This document shows, piece by piece, positions 43,769 to 52,296 of a stretch of DNA of 64,000 bases. The position numbers and the translations under genes are program-made. Below the pieces are notes generated by a model. That model did no database searches, had not been told where the DNA came from, and was given only the letters and a program-made list of their open reading frames with translations. This DNA comes from Furfurilactobacillus milii (lineage in GTDB: Bacteria > Bacillota > Bacilli > Lactobacillales > Lactobacillaceae): NCBI RefSeq assembly GCF_009864005.1, contig NZ_WEZQ01000020.1, positions 1-64,000 of the forward strand, in the 5' to 3' direction. How positions within the stretch are numbered: position 1 is the first letter of the stretch; every line of letters begins with the position of its first letter.

Positions 43769-44459
43769 CTTGCATATATTTAACGGCATCAGCCAGTTTT
43801 GTAAATTGTTTAGTTTGGCCAGCATTTAATTTATGGGCTCGCTGGTACACCCGCTTAGTTGGCGTAAAGTGTGTATGTGTTTTTACTTTGCGACTTGCAC
43901 TCGCATACGCATCCTCCAATTTTTGATACGTCGCCTGACTACTCGTTGCATCGATATTAAGCCGCTTTTGGTCACTAGCCTGCAAATGATCGATGTAAAC
44001 GCCTGCCTGCGGTTTAACAACTTTCATCGTCTGATTGATCGCAATAACATTGTCCTGCTTGTTAGTGGCCAATTGCTTAGCATATGTGCGTTCAAAATCA
44101 CCAAGTGGTAATTGATAGATAGCTAACGCAATATTGTTAGGCTTAGCCTTTTTCTTATTGTTGCTATCAAACTGGTAATGAGCCACCGTTACCACCACTG
44201 CAGAACGGCCAAAACTCATTGAAGTAATGGTTGCCTGCTTGTGCGAGAACGAAGCTACCCCGTGTGCTGTGACCGTTTTACCCTTATACGTCAACGGTTG
44301 GGCGGCATCAACCAATTCATAATTCGTTGTTGTCATATTTTTATACAGCACAGTGCCACCAACCGCCGCAACTGCAATCACAACAGCAGCGACAATGGCA
44401 CTGATCAACCATACGAGGCCCCGATTATGAACCGGAGCGTTTGTCTCTGTTTGCTTCAT
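43752..44459 (-). CDS. Membrane-anchored extracellular protein of unknown function
   Basis: Protein of 235 residues. Residues 14-40 form one membrane segment (VWLISAIVAAVVIAVAAVGG) after a short cytoplasmic tail, and no lipobox or cleavage site is seen, so the remainder is expected outside the cell. That part has beta-rich stretches (AVVVTVAHYQFD) and a basic, helical C-terminus. No known domain recognised. It lies 33 bases after the HdeD-like gene in the same direction. Confidence 0.6.
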   Translation of the reverse strand: MKQTETNAPVHNRGLVWLISAIVAAVVIAVAAVGGTVLYKNMTTTNYELVDAAQPLTYKGKTVTAHGVASFSHKQATITSMSFGRSAVVVTVAHYQFDSNNKKKAKPNNIALAIYQLPLGDFERTYAKQLATNKQDNVIAINQTMKVVKPQAGVYIDHLQASDQKRLNIDATSSQATYQKLEDAYASASRKVKTHTHFTPTKRVYQRAHKLNAGQTKQFTKLADAVKYMQEKTAQ

Positions 44460-44492
44460 TACCCAAGGTCCCCTTTATTGCGCTAATTTTTT

Positions 44493-45020
44493 CTAGAAAG
44501 CCCGCATAATGTGAAGAACTCCCTCAATGAAGAAGTAGATGCCAATCAGTGTAGCTAGGGTTAGTGCAGCTACCACTGGCTTTAGTAATAATAAAATACC
44601 CACGATAAGACCGAGTACATCTAAGCCGATGCTGACCCAGAAATACCGTTTGTCAAACGAACGCATTAACCCTGACGTAATCAAACCGGTCAATGAATCA
44701 ACAATGAACCATATTGCAAAGAAAATTGGTAATAAGCGCATTCCGATGCCTAAATGAAAGATTAAAAATGCCCCAATTACAATGTCTAAAATTCCCATAA
44801 ACAACAACCACACAGGAGAACGCCCCAGAAGCCGCCGGACGTCATCATGGAACCATACCTCATAAATACCTCTGAGTAATGCAACGGCCCCAAAAATGGC
44901 CACCAATGCCATTAAACTCGATGCGGGATCCACAAGAGCAATTCCCGCTGCAATGATAAATAATACGCCAAGAATGAAACTATACCAGTCAAAGGACCGA
45001 CGGGTGGAATTCCAATTCAT
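44493..45020 (-). CDS. HdeD/DUF308 family membrane protein
   Basis: Small integral membrane protein of 175 residues with six predicted helices in pairs, e.g. FILGVLFIIAAGIALVDP and the GILDIVIGAFLIFHLGIGM region. This layout and the GLIVGILLLLKPVVAALTL segment match the HdeD/DUF308 family, linked to acid resistance in enteric bacteria. In LAB the function is not established. Between it and metI, 45021-45321 holds only the terminator at 45178. Confidence 0.8.
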   Translation of the reverse strand: MNWNSTRRSFDWYSFILGVLFIIAAGIALVDPASSLMALVAIFGAVALLRGIYEVWFHDDVRRLLGRSPVWLLFMGILDIVIGAFLIFHLGIGMRLLPIFFAIWFIVDSLTGLITSGLMRSFDKRYFWVSIGLDVLGLIVGILLLLKPVVAALTLATLIGIYFFIEGVLHIMRAF

Positions 45021-45177
45021 GTCATCATCCCTATCTTTACAAAATTTTGATTCACGTTCATTACGCTATCTGTGTTCAGTCTAACACTCGCATCATGACC
45101 GACCAACAGTTGCGCCCCATTCATCAACAAAAATTAGTTAATGTCATATCCGCATCATTTTGCGAAGAAGGATAAAC

Positions 45178-45214
45178 AAAAAAACATCCTATCCCCGAAC
45201 TGGGAAATAGAATG
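45178..45214 (-). terminator. Terminator of metQNI
   Basis: On the minus strand CATTCTATTTCCC pairs with GGGGATAGGATG with two mismatches and is followed by TTTTTTT, about 108 bases past the metI stop. Confidence 0.65.
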
Positions 45215-45321
45215 CTTTCAAAAAACGAGGATTGTGCTCAAGACTTTAAATGACGAGGCCATTTCGCATTGTGCACCCAAAGTCGTAACGAAATCACTGC
45301 CATTTGTTCGTAAAATTCAAA

Positions 45322-46020
45322 TTAACGGTGGTCAGTTTTACGAGCCCACAAATCACCTAAGATTTGGATAATAAACACGATAGCTAGAATGATAATCATC
45401 GCCATGATGGTGATGTCATTTTCAAAACGGTCATACCCGATGCTAATCGCAGTATTCCCAAGGCCACCACCACCAATGGCACCAGCCATTGCAGTAAGTC
45501 CGATCAAACTAATAACGGTGACAACCGATGTTCGAATTAAATCAGGTAGTGCTTCACGTAAATAAACACGAAAAATAATTTGCATTGGTGAAGCACCGAC
45601 CGCTTCCGCAGCTTCAATAATGCCACGATCAACATCGACTAGGGCATTTTGAACTTGACGTGCATAGAATGGTGCGGTGCCGATTGTCAAAGGCACTAAA
45701 GCGGCGGTAGTACCAATTGAGGTACCCACGAGCAACCGCGTGAATGGTGCGATAACGGCTAATAAGATGATAAAAGGAATGGATCGGAAGATGTTTACCA
45801 GTTTATCCAAAATCCAGTATGTCGTCCGGTTTGCCAGAATGCCACCTGGAGCTGTAACTACTAACGCAATACCGATAATAATTCCAAGAATGCCGGCAAT
45901 TATTCCGGAGACCAGCGTCATGTAAATTGTTTCCCACGTTGATTGGATGAAGACGTCCTTATTAGCCACAACGTTTGGCATAATGGATGTCCAAAAATCC
46001 GTTGCTAAAATAGTTGTCAT
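45322..46020 (-). CDS. metI: Methionine ABC transporter permease
   Basis: Inner-membrane permease of 232 residues with five predicted helices and the binding-protein-dependent transport motif EAAEAVGASPMQIIFRVYLREALP, the contact site for the ATPase. Part of the MetNIQ uptake system for methionine. Start ATG follows the metN stop by 2 bases. The MetI assignment rests on family similarity and on the T-box in front of the operon. Confidence 0.93.
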   Translation of the reverse strand: MTTILATDFWTSIMPNVVANKDVFIQSTWETIYMTLVSGIIAGILGIIIGIALVVTAPGGILANRTTYWILDKLVNIFRSIPFIILLAVIAPFTRLLVGTSIGTTAALVPLTIGTAPFYARQVQNALVDVDRGIIEAAEAVGASPMQIIFRVYLREALPDLIRTSVVTVISLIGLTAMAGAIGGGGLGNTAISIGYDRFENDITIMAMIIILAIVFIIQILGDLWARKTDHR

Positions 46021-46022
46021 GC

Positions 46023-47141
46023 TTATGCCTCCCCTTCGTCGTTGGTGTCTGCTTCAGCAGCCTTGCGTGCGAGTTCCGCCTGATATTCCGCGACACTGAT
46101 TTGCCGAACAGTCACGCCCTGTTCTTTCACGTAAGCCAATGCCTTATCTACGGCATCGCCTTCTCCACTTAATACCAAGCCCAAATTACCAACTGGCGTA
46201 TTTTGTAGAATCTCGACATTCCCGAACAAAATATTTGGCGTAACTTTAAATTGCTCATACAGTTGGGCTATCAGGGGATCATCAGTCGATGCACCCGCAT
46301 AGGAAAGTACGACCAGTCTCTCGTTTGCTTGTAAGTGCTGGATACTTGGCTGAGCAACAACGTTTGCCAAGGCAGCATCAATCTGAGAGGACGTTTCGAT
46401 AAATTCTTTCGTCAGTTGCTGAGTTGGTTTGGAGAAGATCGTCAGCAAGTCGCCTCGTTCAACGATTTCGCCACTCTGCATGACGGCCACTTTGTTACAG
46501 ATGGATTTAACTGCCTGCATTTCGTGGGTAATCAACACAACCGTCAATCCTAACTTTTCATTCAAATTTTTCAGCAAATCAAGAATTGATGACGTTGTTT
46601 TAGGGTCTAGTGCTGACGTCGCTTCGTCAGAGATCAAAATTTCCGGATCATTTGCCAATGCCCGGGCGATTGCCACCCGCTGTTTTTGGCCACCAGATAA
46701 CTGGGCCGGATAATCATTTTTCTTTTCAGATAGGCCAACTAAGTCCAAGAGTTCATCTACCTTAGCTTGCTTGTCATGCCGACTCAATTTAGAACCCAAC
46801 AATAGTGGAAACATGACGTTGTCACCGATGGTCCGCTCATTCATCAGGTTGAAGTGCTGGAAGATCATGCCAATCTTTGTCCGTGCTTGACGCAGCGCCT
46901 TTCCCTTTAAGGCACCCATATTCTGACCACTAACGGTCACCTTGCCAGATGTTTGCCGTTGTAATTGGTTAATCACCCGCACGAGTGTACTTTTACCCGC
47001 GCCAGAATAGCCAACGATCCCGTAAATGTCACCCTTGGCGACTTCCAGGTCAACATTTTTAACGGCCCGCACAGTGCGGTCAGCCTCCTTAAACGTTACA
47101 TCAATGCCCTTTAAATCAATAATCGGTGCGTTTGCTGCCAT
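46023..47141 (-). CDS. metN: Methionine ABC transporter ATP-binding protein
   Basis: ATPase of 372 residues. Walker A is GYSGAGKST, the signature is [15 protein letters not shown], Walker B and following residues are [13 protein letters not shown], and the switch histidine is in LITHEM. After about residue 270 comes a C-terminal ACT-like NIL domain, which in MetN binds methionine and inhibits transport. A short tail rich in Ala/Glu follows. AGGAA is ahead of the ATG. Second gene of metQNI. Confidence 0.95.
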   Translation of the reverse strand: MAANAPIIDLKGIDVTFKEADRTVRAVKNVDLEVAKGDIYGIVGYSGAGKSTLVRVINQLQRQTSGKVTVSGQNMGALKGKALRQARTKIGMIFQHFNLMNERTIGDNVMFPLLLGSKLSRHDKQAKVDELLDLVGLSEKKNDYPAQLSGGQKQRVAIARALANDPEILISDEATSALDPKTTSSILDLLKNLNEKLGLTVVLITHEMQAVKSICNKVAVMQSGEIVERGDLLTIFSKPTQQLTKEFIETSSQIDAALANVVAQPSIQHLQANERLVVLSYAGASTDDPLIAQLYEQFKVTPNILFGNVEILQNTPVGNLGLVLSGEGDAVDKALAYVKEQGVTVRQISVAEYQAELARKAAEADTNDEGEA

Positions 47142-47253
47142 AATGGTTGTTCCTTTCCTAATTCGGATTCAATGCAAATACTTAAAATATTCTATGTATG
47201 CAAACATGAACTGTAAAAGCAGTCCATGCTTGTCTTAAATAATACAAAGGAAG

Positions 47254-48084
47254 TTACTTAATGTCCAAATTCCATGCTGGCTTTTCAGTACCTTTGAAGT
47301 CCTTGTTGATGATATCAGCAATCTTCTTGGTTTGGTAAGCCTTAACAATTTCTTTGACGGCTTTCTTGTTCTTGTCAGCCTTACGGGACACGATAATGTT
47401 GATGTAAGGTTTAACATTCTTGTCGATTTTTTCTGCGTAAACGGCGTGCTTGATGTTCAACTTAGCGTCAACAGCGTAAGTATTGTTGACAACTGCGGCC
47501 GTGGCAGAGTCGAGCGAACGTGGTGTTTGGTCAGCAGCCACCGCCGTAATCTTCAAATGCTTTGGATTTGAGGTAACGTCCTTAGGCGTTGGTAACTTAG
47601 CATTGTCTAATTTAATCAAACCAGCGTTCTTTAATAAGTTTAAGGCACGACCTTCATTAGTTGCATCGTTAGGGATCACAATCTGATCACCCTTCTTAAA
47701 TTCAGAAACCTTCTTAAGCTTTTTTGAGAATAATCCAAGTGGTGCAACAGCTGTTTTACCAACCGGTGTCAAATCTGCTTTGTGCGCCTTGTTCCACTGG
47801 TCTAGGAAGTAATAATGCTGAAAGGCGTTTAGGTCAATCTGCTTATCATTCAACGCTTGGTTTGGTTGAGTGTAATCAGTGAAGGTAACGATTTTTAGGT
47901 TAATGCCCTTCTTCTTAACATCCTGAGCGATTGGCTTCCAGATCTTTTCATCGTCGGTGCCAACAATACCAACTTTAACTGTTGTCGTCTTAGCCGAACT
48001 AGACTTGCCACAACCCGCTAATACCAAACCTAACGCAAGTACAGATGCAGTCCCTAACAAAATACGACGAATTCTTTTATTCAT
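47254..48084 (-). CDS. metQ: Methionine-binding lipoprotein, MetQ/NlpA family
   Basis: Substrate-binding protein of 276 residues. The N-terminus is a lipoprotein signal with the lipobox LAGC, so the protein is anchored outside the membrane. The NlpA fold is visible in VKVGIVGTDDEKIWKP, YTQPNQALNDKQIDLNAFQH and IVIPNDATNEGRALNLL. First gene of the operon, behind a T-box leader, which fits regulation by uncharged tRNA-Met. Confidence 0.94.
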   Translation of the reverse strand: MNKRIRRILLGTASVLALGLVLAGCGKSSSAKTTTVKVGIVGTDDEKIWKPIAQDVKKKGINLKIVTFTDYTQPNQALNDKQIDLNAFQHYYFLDQWNKAHKADLTPVGKTAVAPLGLFSKKLKKVSEFKKGDQIVIPNDATNEGRALNLLKNAGLIKLDNAKLPTPKDVTSNPKHLKITAVAADQTPRSLDSATAAVVNNTYAVDAKLNIKHAVYAEKIDKNVKPYINIIVSRKADKNKKAVKEIVKAYQTKKIADIINKDFKGTEKPAWNLDIK

Positions 48085-48189
48085 GTTAATTTACCCCTTT
48101 TTTCATCCATTTAGATGTCATTAATATCGACTCATTTTTAATTTGCCGACTTCACATAACCCTTCACTGACAAAGCTGAACTCCAGCAA

Positions 48190-48502
48190 CGAAAAAAGCC
48201 CGCCTCTAATAAAAATTAGAAGCGAGCTTATCGCGTTACCATTCTAGTTCGAACTGAATTTACATTCAGCTCCTCATCAACCGACACCTAGAAAGGGTCT
48301 AGAATTCCTAAGTAGCGGTGTGCGCGGTAATGGGCGCCAAGTCATTATCACCTTACCGACAGTAGCTGCCGGTTCGACGATACCAATCGCAGGCCATTTT
48401 CATCCTAACTTGACTCACCCGCTCTCAGCAAACGCAGGCTTTCTGTACAGTTTCGTTAAAACTACTTTCCTGTTCAAATTGTTTTTCGGTCATGTGAAAT
48501 TG
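48190..48502 (-). ncRNA. T-box leader of the methionine transporter operon
   Basis: On the minus strand the leader contains a Stem I region with an ATG triplet (GGATGAAAATGG) as likely specifier codon, the conserved T-box sequence AATGGTAACGCG at 48243-48232, and then a terminator with 13 paired bases (GCTCGCTTCTAAT with ATTAGAGGCGGGC) followed by TTTTTT. Uncharged tRNA-Met would bind and favour the antiterminator. Met T-boxes are known in Lactobacillales in front of metNIQ genes. The whole lies 106 bases or more before metQ. Confidence 0.85.
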
Positions 48503-48507
48503 TTATT

Positions 48508-48536
48508 AGATTACCGCACAAAAAATCGCTTGTCAA
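48508..48536 (-). promoter_or_regulatory. Promoter of the met T-box
   Basis: TTGACA and TAATCT on the minus strand are separated by 17 bases, a strong vegetative promoter, with the transcript expected to start near 48501. Confidence 0.8.
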
Positions 48537-48549
48537 CGATTATTGTAAG

Positions 48550-48590
48550 AAAATAATGAGATTCGCCACGCCGTTCTCATAATTATTTTT
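48550..48590 (-). terminator. Terminator of the aldo/keto reductase gene
   Basis: AATAATGAGA and TCTCATAATT pair imperfectly (one bulge) with a T-rich minus-strand tail. It lies 32 bases past the stop. Confidence 0.5.
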
Positions 48591-48621
48591 ATATTCATGA
48601 ATAAAAGCGTGTGGAATCCCT

Positions 48622-49611
48622 TTAACGATTTAAGATACTTTCAATTCGTTCAAGCTCATCTGTCGTGAAGGTCAGGTTGTTAACTGCCTTGATGTTGCCC
48701 AACAAGTGGTCAACATGTGAAGCCCCAATGACCACACTCGTGACCACATCATCATGCAACAACCACGCCAAGGCCATCTGTGCCAAAGTTTGTCCACGGT
48801 CGGACGCCAAGCTGTTCAGATCATTTAACTTGCTAACCACTTTGTCAGTACCTTGTTTCAAAGACAGCTTATTGCTCCAGTGAATTGGCATATCTTCGGG
48901 GATTCCCTGTAGATAACGATCAGTTAGCAGACCTTCTGCTAGTGGTCCGTATGCCACCAATCCTAGTTTGTTTTCCTTCAGTACGTTTAGCAAACCATCG
49001 TCTTCCACAGCACGATTAATCATGTTGTAGCTGCTTTGGTTAACAACAAATGGCGTGTGGTGTTCCTTGAACAACTTAGTTATTGCTGCTGTTTGATCGG
49101 CAGTAAAGTTTGACACACCAACGTATAAAGCCTTACCCTGCTTAACCATCAGGTCCAATGTTTCAACTTGTTCTTCGAGCGAGGTGTGTGGGTCGAAACG
49201 GTGCATATAAAAGACATCGACATAATCCAAATGCATCCGGGTTAATGATAACTCCAGTGCATTCATCAATGTCTTACGCGATGAAAACTCGCCGTATGGT
49301 CCAGGCCACATATGAAAACCAGCTTTTGTCGTTATGACCAATTCATTACGATATGGCTTCAGGTCCTGTTCGTAAACTTTACCGAACGTCTCTTCGGCGC
49401 TCCCGTTGCTAGGGCCATAATTTGACGCGTTATCGAAACTGAAAATGCCGTTGTCAAACGCCTTCAACATTACCTCACGACTATTTGCGTAAGGTTGTTC
49501 GTCTCCCAGATTCCGCCACAGGCCAAAACTGACCGCTGGCAACATAAAGCCAGTGTCAGCAACCCTGCGAACGGGCATGTTTGCGTACCGTTCTTCGTTT
49601 GCTTGATACAT
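48622..49611 (-). CDS. Aldo/keto reductase, YghZ-like
   Basis: NADPH-dependent oxidoreductase of 329 residues with a TIM-barrel fold. Catalytic residues are seen in FDNASNYG (Asp, Tyr), ITTKAG (Lys) and YMHRFDP (His), and the nucleotide-binding end has SVVIGASHVDHLLGN. It belongs to the group with YghZ/GPR and potassium-channel beta subunits, which reduce methylglyoxal and similar aldehydes. Single gene. The physiological substrate is unknown. Confidence 0.88.
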   Translation of the reverse strand: MYQANEERYANMPVRRVADTGFMLPAVSFGLWRNLGDEQPYANSREVMLKAFDNGIFSFDNASNYGPSNGSAEETFGKVYEQDLKPYRNELVITTKAGFHMWPGPYGEFSSRKTLMNALELSLTRMHLDYVDVFYMHRFDPHTSLEEQVETLDLMVKQGKALYVGVSNFTADQTAAITKLFKEHHTPFVVNQSSYNMINRAVEDDGLLNVLKENKLGLVAYGPLAEGLLTDRYLQGIPEDMPIHWSNKLSLKQGTDKVVSKLNDLNSLASDRGQTLAQMALAWLLHDDVVTSVVIGASHVDHLLGNIKAVNNLTFTTDELERIESILNR

Positions 49612-49647
49612 ATCAATTAACTCCTCTCAATCTACGCTTACAAGCCT

Positions 49648-49664
49648 CATTTTAACGTAAAATG
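49648..49664. promoter_or_regulatory. Dyad upstream of the aldo/keto reductase gene
   Basis: CATTTTA and TAAAATG form a perfect dyad with a 3-base centre, 37 bases upstream of the start. A regulator site is possible. Confidence 0.4.
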
Positions 49665-49690
49665 CGGTCAAAAACGAACTTGTCTTGCTT

Positions 49691-49716
49691 GCGGCGCGGG
49701 GTTGGCGCCGCTTTTT
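49691..49716 (+). terminator. Plus-strand terminator with no plus-strand gene
   Basis: GCGGCGC pairs with GCGCCGC across a 7-base loop and is followed on the plus strand by TTTTT. Both neighbouring genes are on the minus strand, so the transcript it would end is unknown. Confidence 0.6.
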
Positions 49717-49811
49717 GTTAGTGGTATATAAGTTAAAGTAAGAATTTGTTTGTTAAATTAATGCATAATCTATATTTAGAAAGAGTGTCATTGCCCCTCT
49801 TTTGTAGATAC

Positions 49812-49850
49812 AAAAAAATCGTGCATTCTGTTCGAATACCACGATTTTTT
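49812..49850. terminator. Terminator of prs
   Basis: AAAAAATCGTG pairs with CACGATTTTTT across a 16-base loop, 30 bases past the prs stop. It is symmetric and could stop both strands. Confidence 0.8.
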
Positions 49851-49879
49851 GATTTATTTTAAATAAGATATCAATTGGT

Positions 49880-50866
49880 CTATCTTAATTTAACATCCGG
49901 ATTTTGCTTACTAATAAACAATTCATCGACCGGCTGATTGTTGTGAATCCGTAAAATAGCCTCACCAATTAAATCAGCTACCGAAATGACGGCCAACTTA
50001 TCAAACTGCTTTTCAGCGGGGACTGCAATCGAATCCGTGACAATCACCTTAGTTAACTTTGATTGTTCCAATGATTCCGTTGCACGACCAGAAAAGACAG
50101 CATGAGTCGCTACCGCATACACATCCTTGGCCCCACTGGATTTAAGAATATCTGCCGAGACTGTCATGCGATCCGCTGTATCAATCATGTCATCAATAAT
50201 AACGGCAGTTTTACCCTTTACATCACCAATCACTGAGTCTGGCTCCGGATCAAATTCATCCTCTGAACGGTTATCAATGATTGCAATCGGTGCCTTTAAT
50301 AGCTCAGCAAAGTTACGCGCCCGTGAAACACCAGCATGATCAGGGGCAACCACAACAATGTTATCCAGTAAGTCGTTGGTGTAAAAGTACTTAGCTAATA
50401 GCGGTGCACCCAGCAAATGATCGACAGGAATGTTGAAGAACCCCTGAACCTGATCGGCATGCAAATCTAAAGTCAACACACGGTCGACACCGTCAATTTG
50501 AAGAAAATTGGCCACTAACTTGGCTGTAATTGGTTCGCGGGGACGTGCTTTACGATCTGCCCGTGCATACCCATAGTAAGGCAGCACCACATTGATTTCA
50601 CCGGCACTCGCACGCCGCAACGCATCAACCATAATCATCACTTGCATGAACGAACTGTTCACGGGATCACTAATCGATTGGATGACATAAACTTCATCCC
50701 CACGAACACTTTCATCAATGGTAATCGCAATTTCACCATCAGCAAACGTACTGATGGTAGTTGGACTCAGCGGAATATTAATAGACGCTGCGATTTTTTC
50801 TGCCAACGGCCGATTGGTGTTCAGTGAAAACAACTTAATGTTGCCGTTAGACTTTTCTTCACTCAT
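49880..50866 (-). CDS. prs: Ribose-phosphate pyrophosphokinase, variant loop
   Basis: Makes PRPP from ribose 5-phosphate and ATP for nucleotide, His and Trp synthesis. The 328-residue protein has the flexible loop RKARPREPI, the DLHADQVQGFF metal/phosphate region and VVAPDHAGVSRAR. The PRPP-binding loop reads DDMIDTADRMT where most Prs have DDxIDTAGTxT, so two loop residues differ. Lactobacilli often have two prs genes and this may be the second, diverged type. ATG 50866 has GGAGG 7 bases upstream; an ATG at 50878 does not. Confidence 0.9.
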   Translation of the reverse strand: MSEEKSNGNIKLFSLNTNRPLAEKIAASINIPLSPTTISTFADGEIAITIDESVRGDEVYVIQSISDPVNSSFMQVMIMVDALRRASAGEINVVLPYYGYARADRKARPREPITAKLVANFLQIDGVDRVLTLDLHADQVQGFFNIPVDHLLGAPLLAKYFYTNDLLDNIVVVAPDHAGVSRARNFAELLKAPIAIIDNRSEDEFDPEPDSVIGDVKGKTAVIIDDMIDTADRMTVSADILKSSGAKDVYAVATHAVFSGRATESLEQSKLTKVIVTDSIAVPAEKQFDKLAVISVADLIGEAILRIHNNQPVDELFISKQNPDVKLR

Positions 50867-50992
50867 GACTGCCTCCACAAATTCATTTCAATAGTCCTAT
50901 TATCGCAAGTAAGCCCGTGAATGACAAGGAAAACCCAATTAAAACCGGTTAACTTGCGAACATTTGTCACCCACCAGCACTGCCGGAATCTT

Positions 50993-52270
50993 TTACTTGA
51001 TTGGCATTTGCTCACGACTAGCTAAAGTGTGGTTAAACCACCAGGCAATCCCAACCAGCAAGATGCCCGTAATCATAAATAACCACTTGATTGCCACCAC
51101 ATCCGCTAATGGACCAAAGAACAACATTGCAATCGGATAAATCCCAGCCGAAACAATCTGAAAAATGGAAAAGACGCGGCCCATCATGTTTGACGGCACG
51201 GTTTCTTGAATCAAGATATTGCTCGTCGCCTGAATAATTGGCATCGCAATGCCGCTGATGAACATGAAAAACAGATAGACCGCAAATGGTTCTGGAATGC
51301 CCATCGCAAAGAACGCTACCCCACTAACGGCCAGTGCCACTGCAATAACAGGCACTTTATGATTAATTTGTTGATGGCTACTGATCCAAATGCCGCCAAT
51401 GGTGGCGCCTGCCGTCCACAGCAACTCGTTAAGCGTCAATAACATCACCCGGCTACCAAATGTTTGTTTCACAAATAATGTTGATAACTGCGAACTGGGC
51501 GCCACCATGATAAACGCTAATGCAATGAGGATCATAAACCAACGCATAAAACTGTGATTGAAGGTAAATTTCAACCCACCGCCAATTTGACTCAACGTCG
51601 ACGTAACCGCACCAGCCGTTGCCTTTTGTTGATCAAGTACAACCGGGTCAACTTTGATTAGTGCCAGTAATAACAGACCAACTCCGGCCGTCACCACATC
51701 CACGATAAAAATAAAGATAATCCCGAGTTTTCCTAAAATCAAACCAGAAACAATCGGTGTGATGAGCAATAATACCGCATTGATCAGCTGGTTCAGTCCA
51801 TTCATACGCGTTAGCTGTTTACGCGGCGTCAATTGCGGTAACAACGCATTGCCAACAGGCATCTCCACTCCCGTTCCCATCGAACGAACAGCGGCGATTA
51901 GTAGCAAGAGCCATAAATCACGCCAGCCAAAATAAAACATCAGTGCGATGCCCAGCGTCACAACGGTGACCATCCCCGTCGCCCACATAAGCAGGTTCCG
52001 GCGATTAGACCGGTCAGCCCACACGCCAGCCCATAGTGACACTAAAATTTGTGGCAAACTTTGCGCCAGTGTGGCCAACATCATCCATGTTCCAGATGAC
52101 GTTTTGAGCGCAATGTACCATAAAATCGCAAAAAAGACCGATGAAGAACCGAATAAGAAAAAATTCTGAGCGGCCAAAAACAGTCCTGTATTCCGCTGCC
52201 AGTGTTTCTCAATCGCAGCATTTACAAGACTAGTCGACACATTTGAAGCACTGTTTGACGAAGCCATCAT
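50993..52270 (-). CDS. MFS transporter, drug-exporter type
   Basis: Membrane protein of 425 residues with 12 predicted helices. The loop after helix 2 contains GVWADRSNRRNLLMWATG, the MFS motif A, and helix 5 has MPVGNALLPQLTPRKQLTRMNGL. Overall it fits the DHA3-like group with macrolide and multidrug exporters. Start ATG follows GGGGGAG closely. It lies 26 bases after recD2, which may be chance. Substrate unknown. Confidence 0.82.
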   Translation of the reverse strand: MMASSNSASNVSTSLVNAAIEKHWQRNTGLFLAAQNFFLFGSSSVFFAILWYIALKTSSGTWMMLATLAQSLPQILVSLWAGVWADRSNRRNLLMWATGMVTVVTLGIALMFYFGWRDLWLLLLIAAVRSMGTGVEMPVGNALLPQLTPRKQLTRMNGLNQLINAVLLLITPIVSGLILGKLGIIFIFIVDVVTAGVGLLLLALIKVDPVVLDQQKATAGAVTSTLSQIGGGLKFTFNHSFMRWFMILIALAFIMVAPSSQLSTLFVKQTFGSRVMLLTLNELLWTAGATIGGIWISSHQQINHKVPVIAVALAVSGVAFFAMGIPEPFAVYLFFMFISGIAMPIIQATSNILIQETVPSNMMGRVFSIFQIVSAGIYPIAMLFFGPLADVVAIKWLFMITGILLVGIAWWFNHTLASREQMPIK

Positions 52271-52296
52271 TCTCCCCCGCTTACCCTAACTTTAGG

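Noticed and set aside
50943-50960. AACCGGTT palindrome in the prs/MFS gap, considered as a fourth copy of the structured RNA.
   Set aside because: Only the central palindrome matches; none of the stems P1-P5 or the other junction motifs can be found around it.
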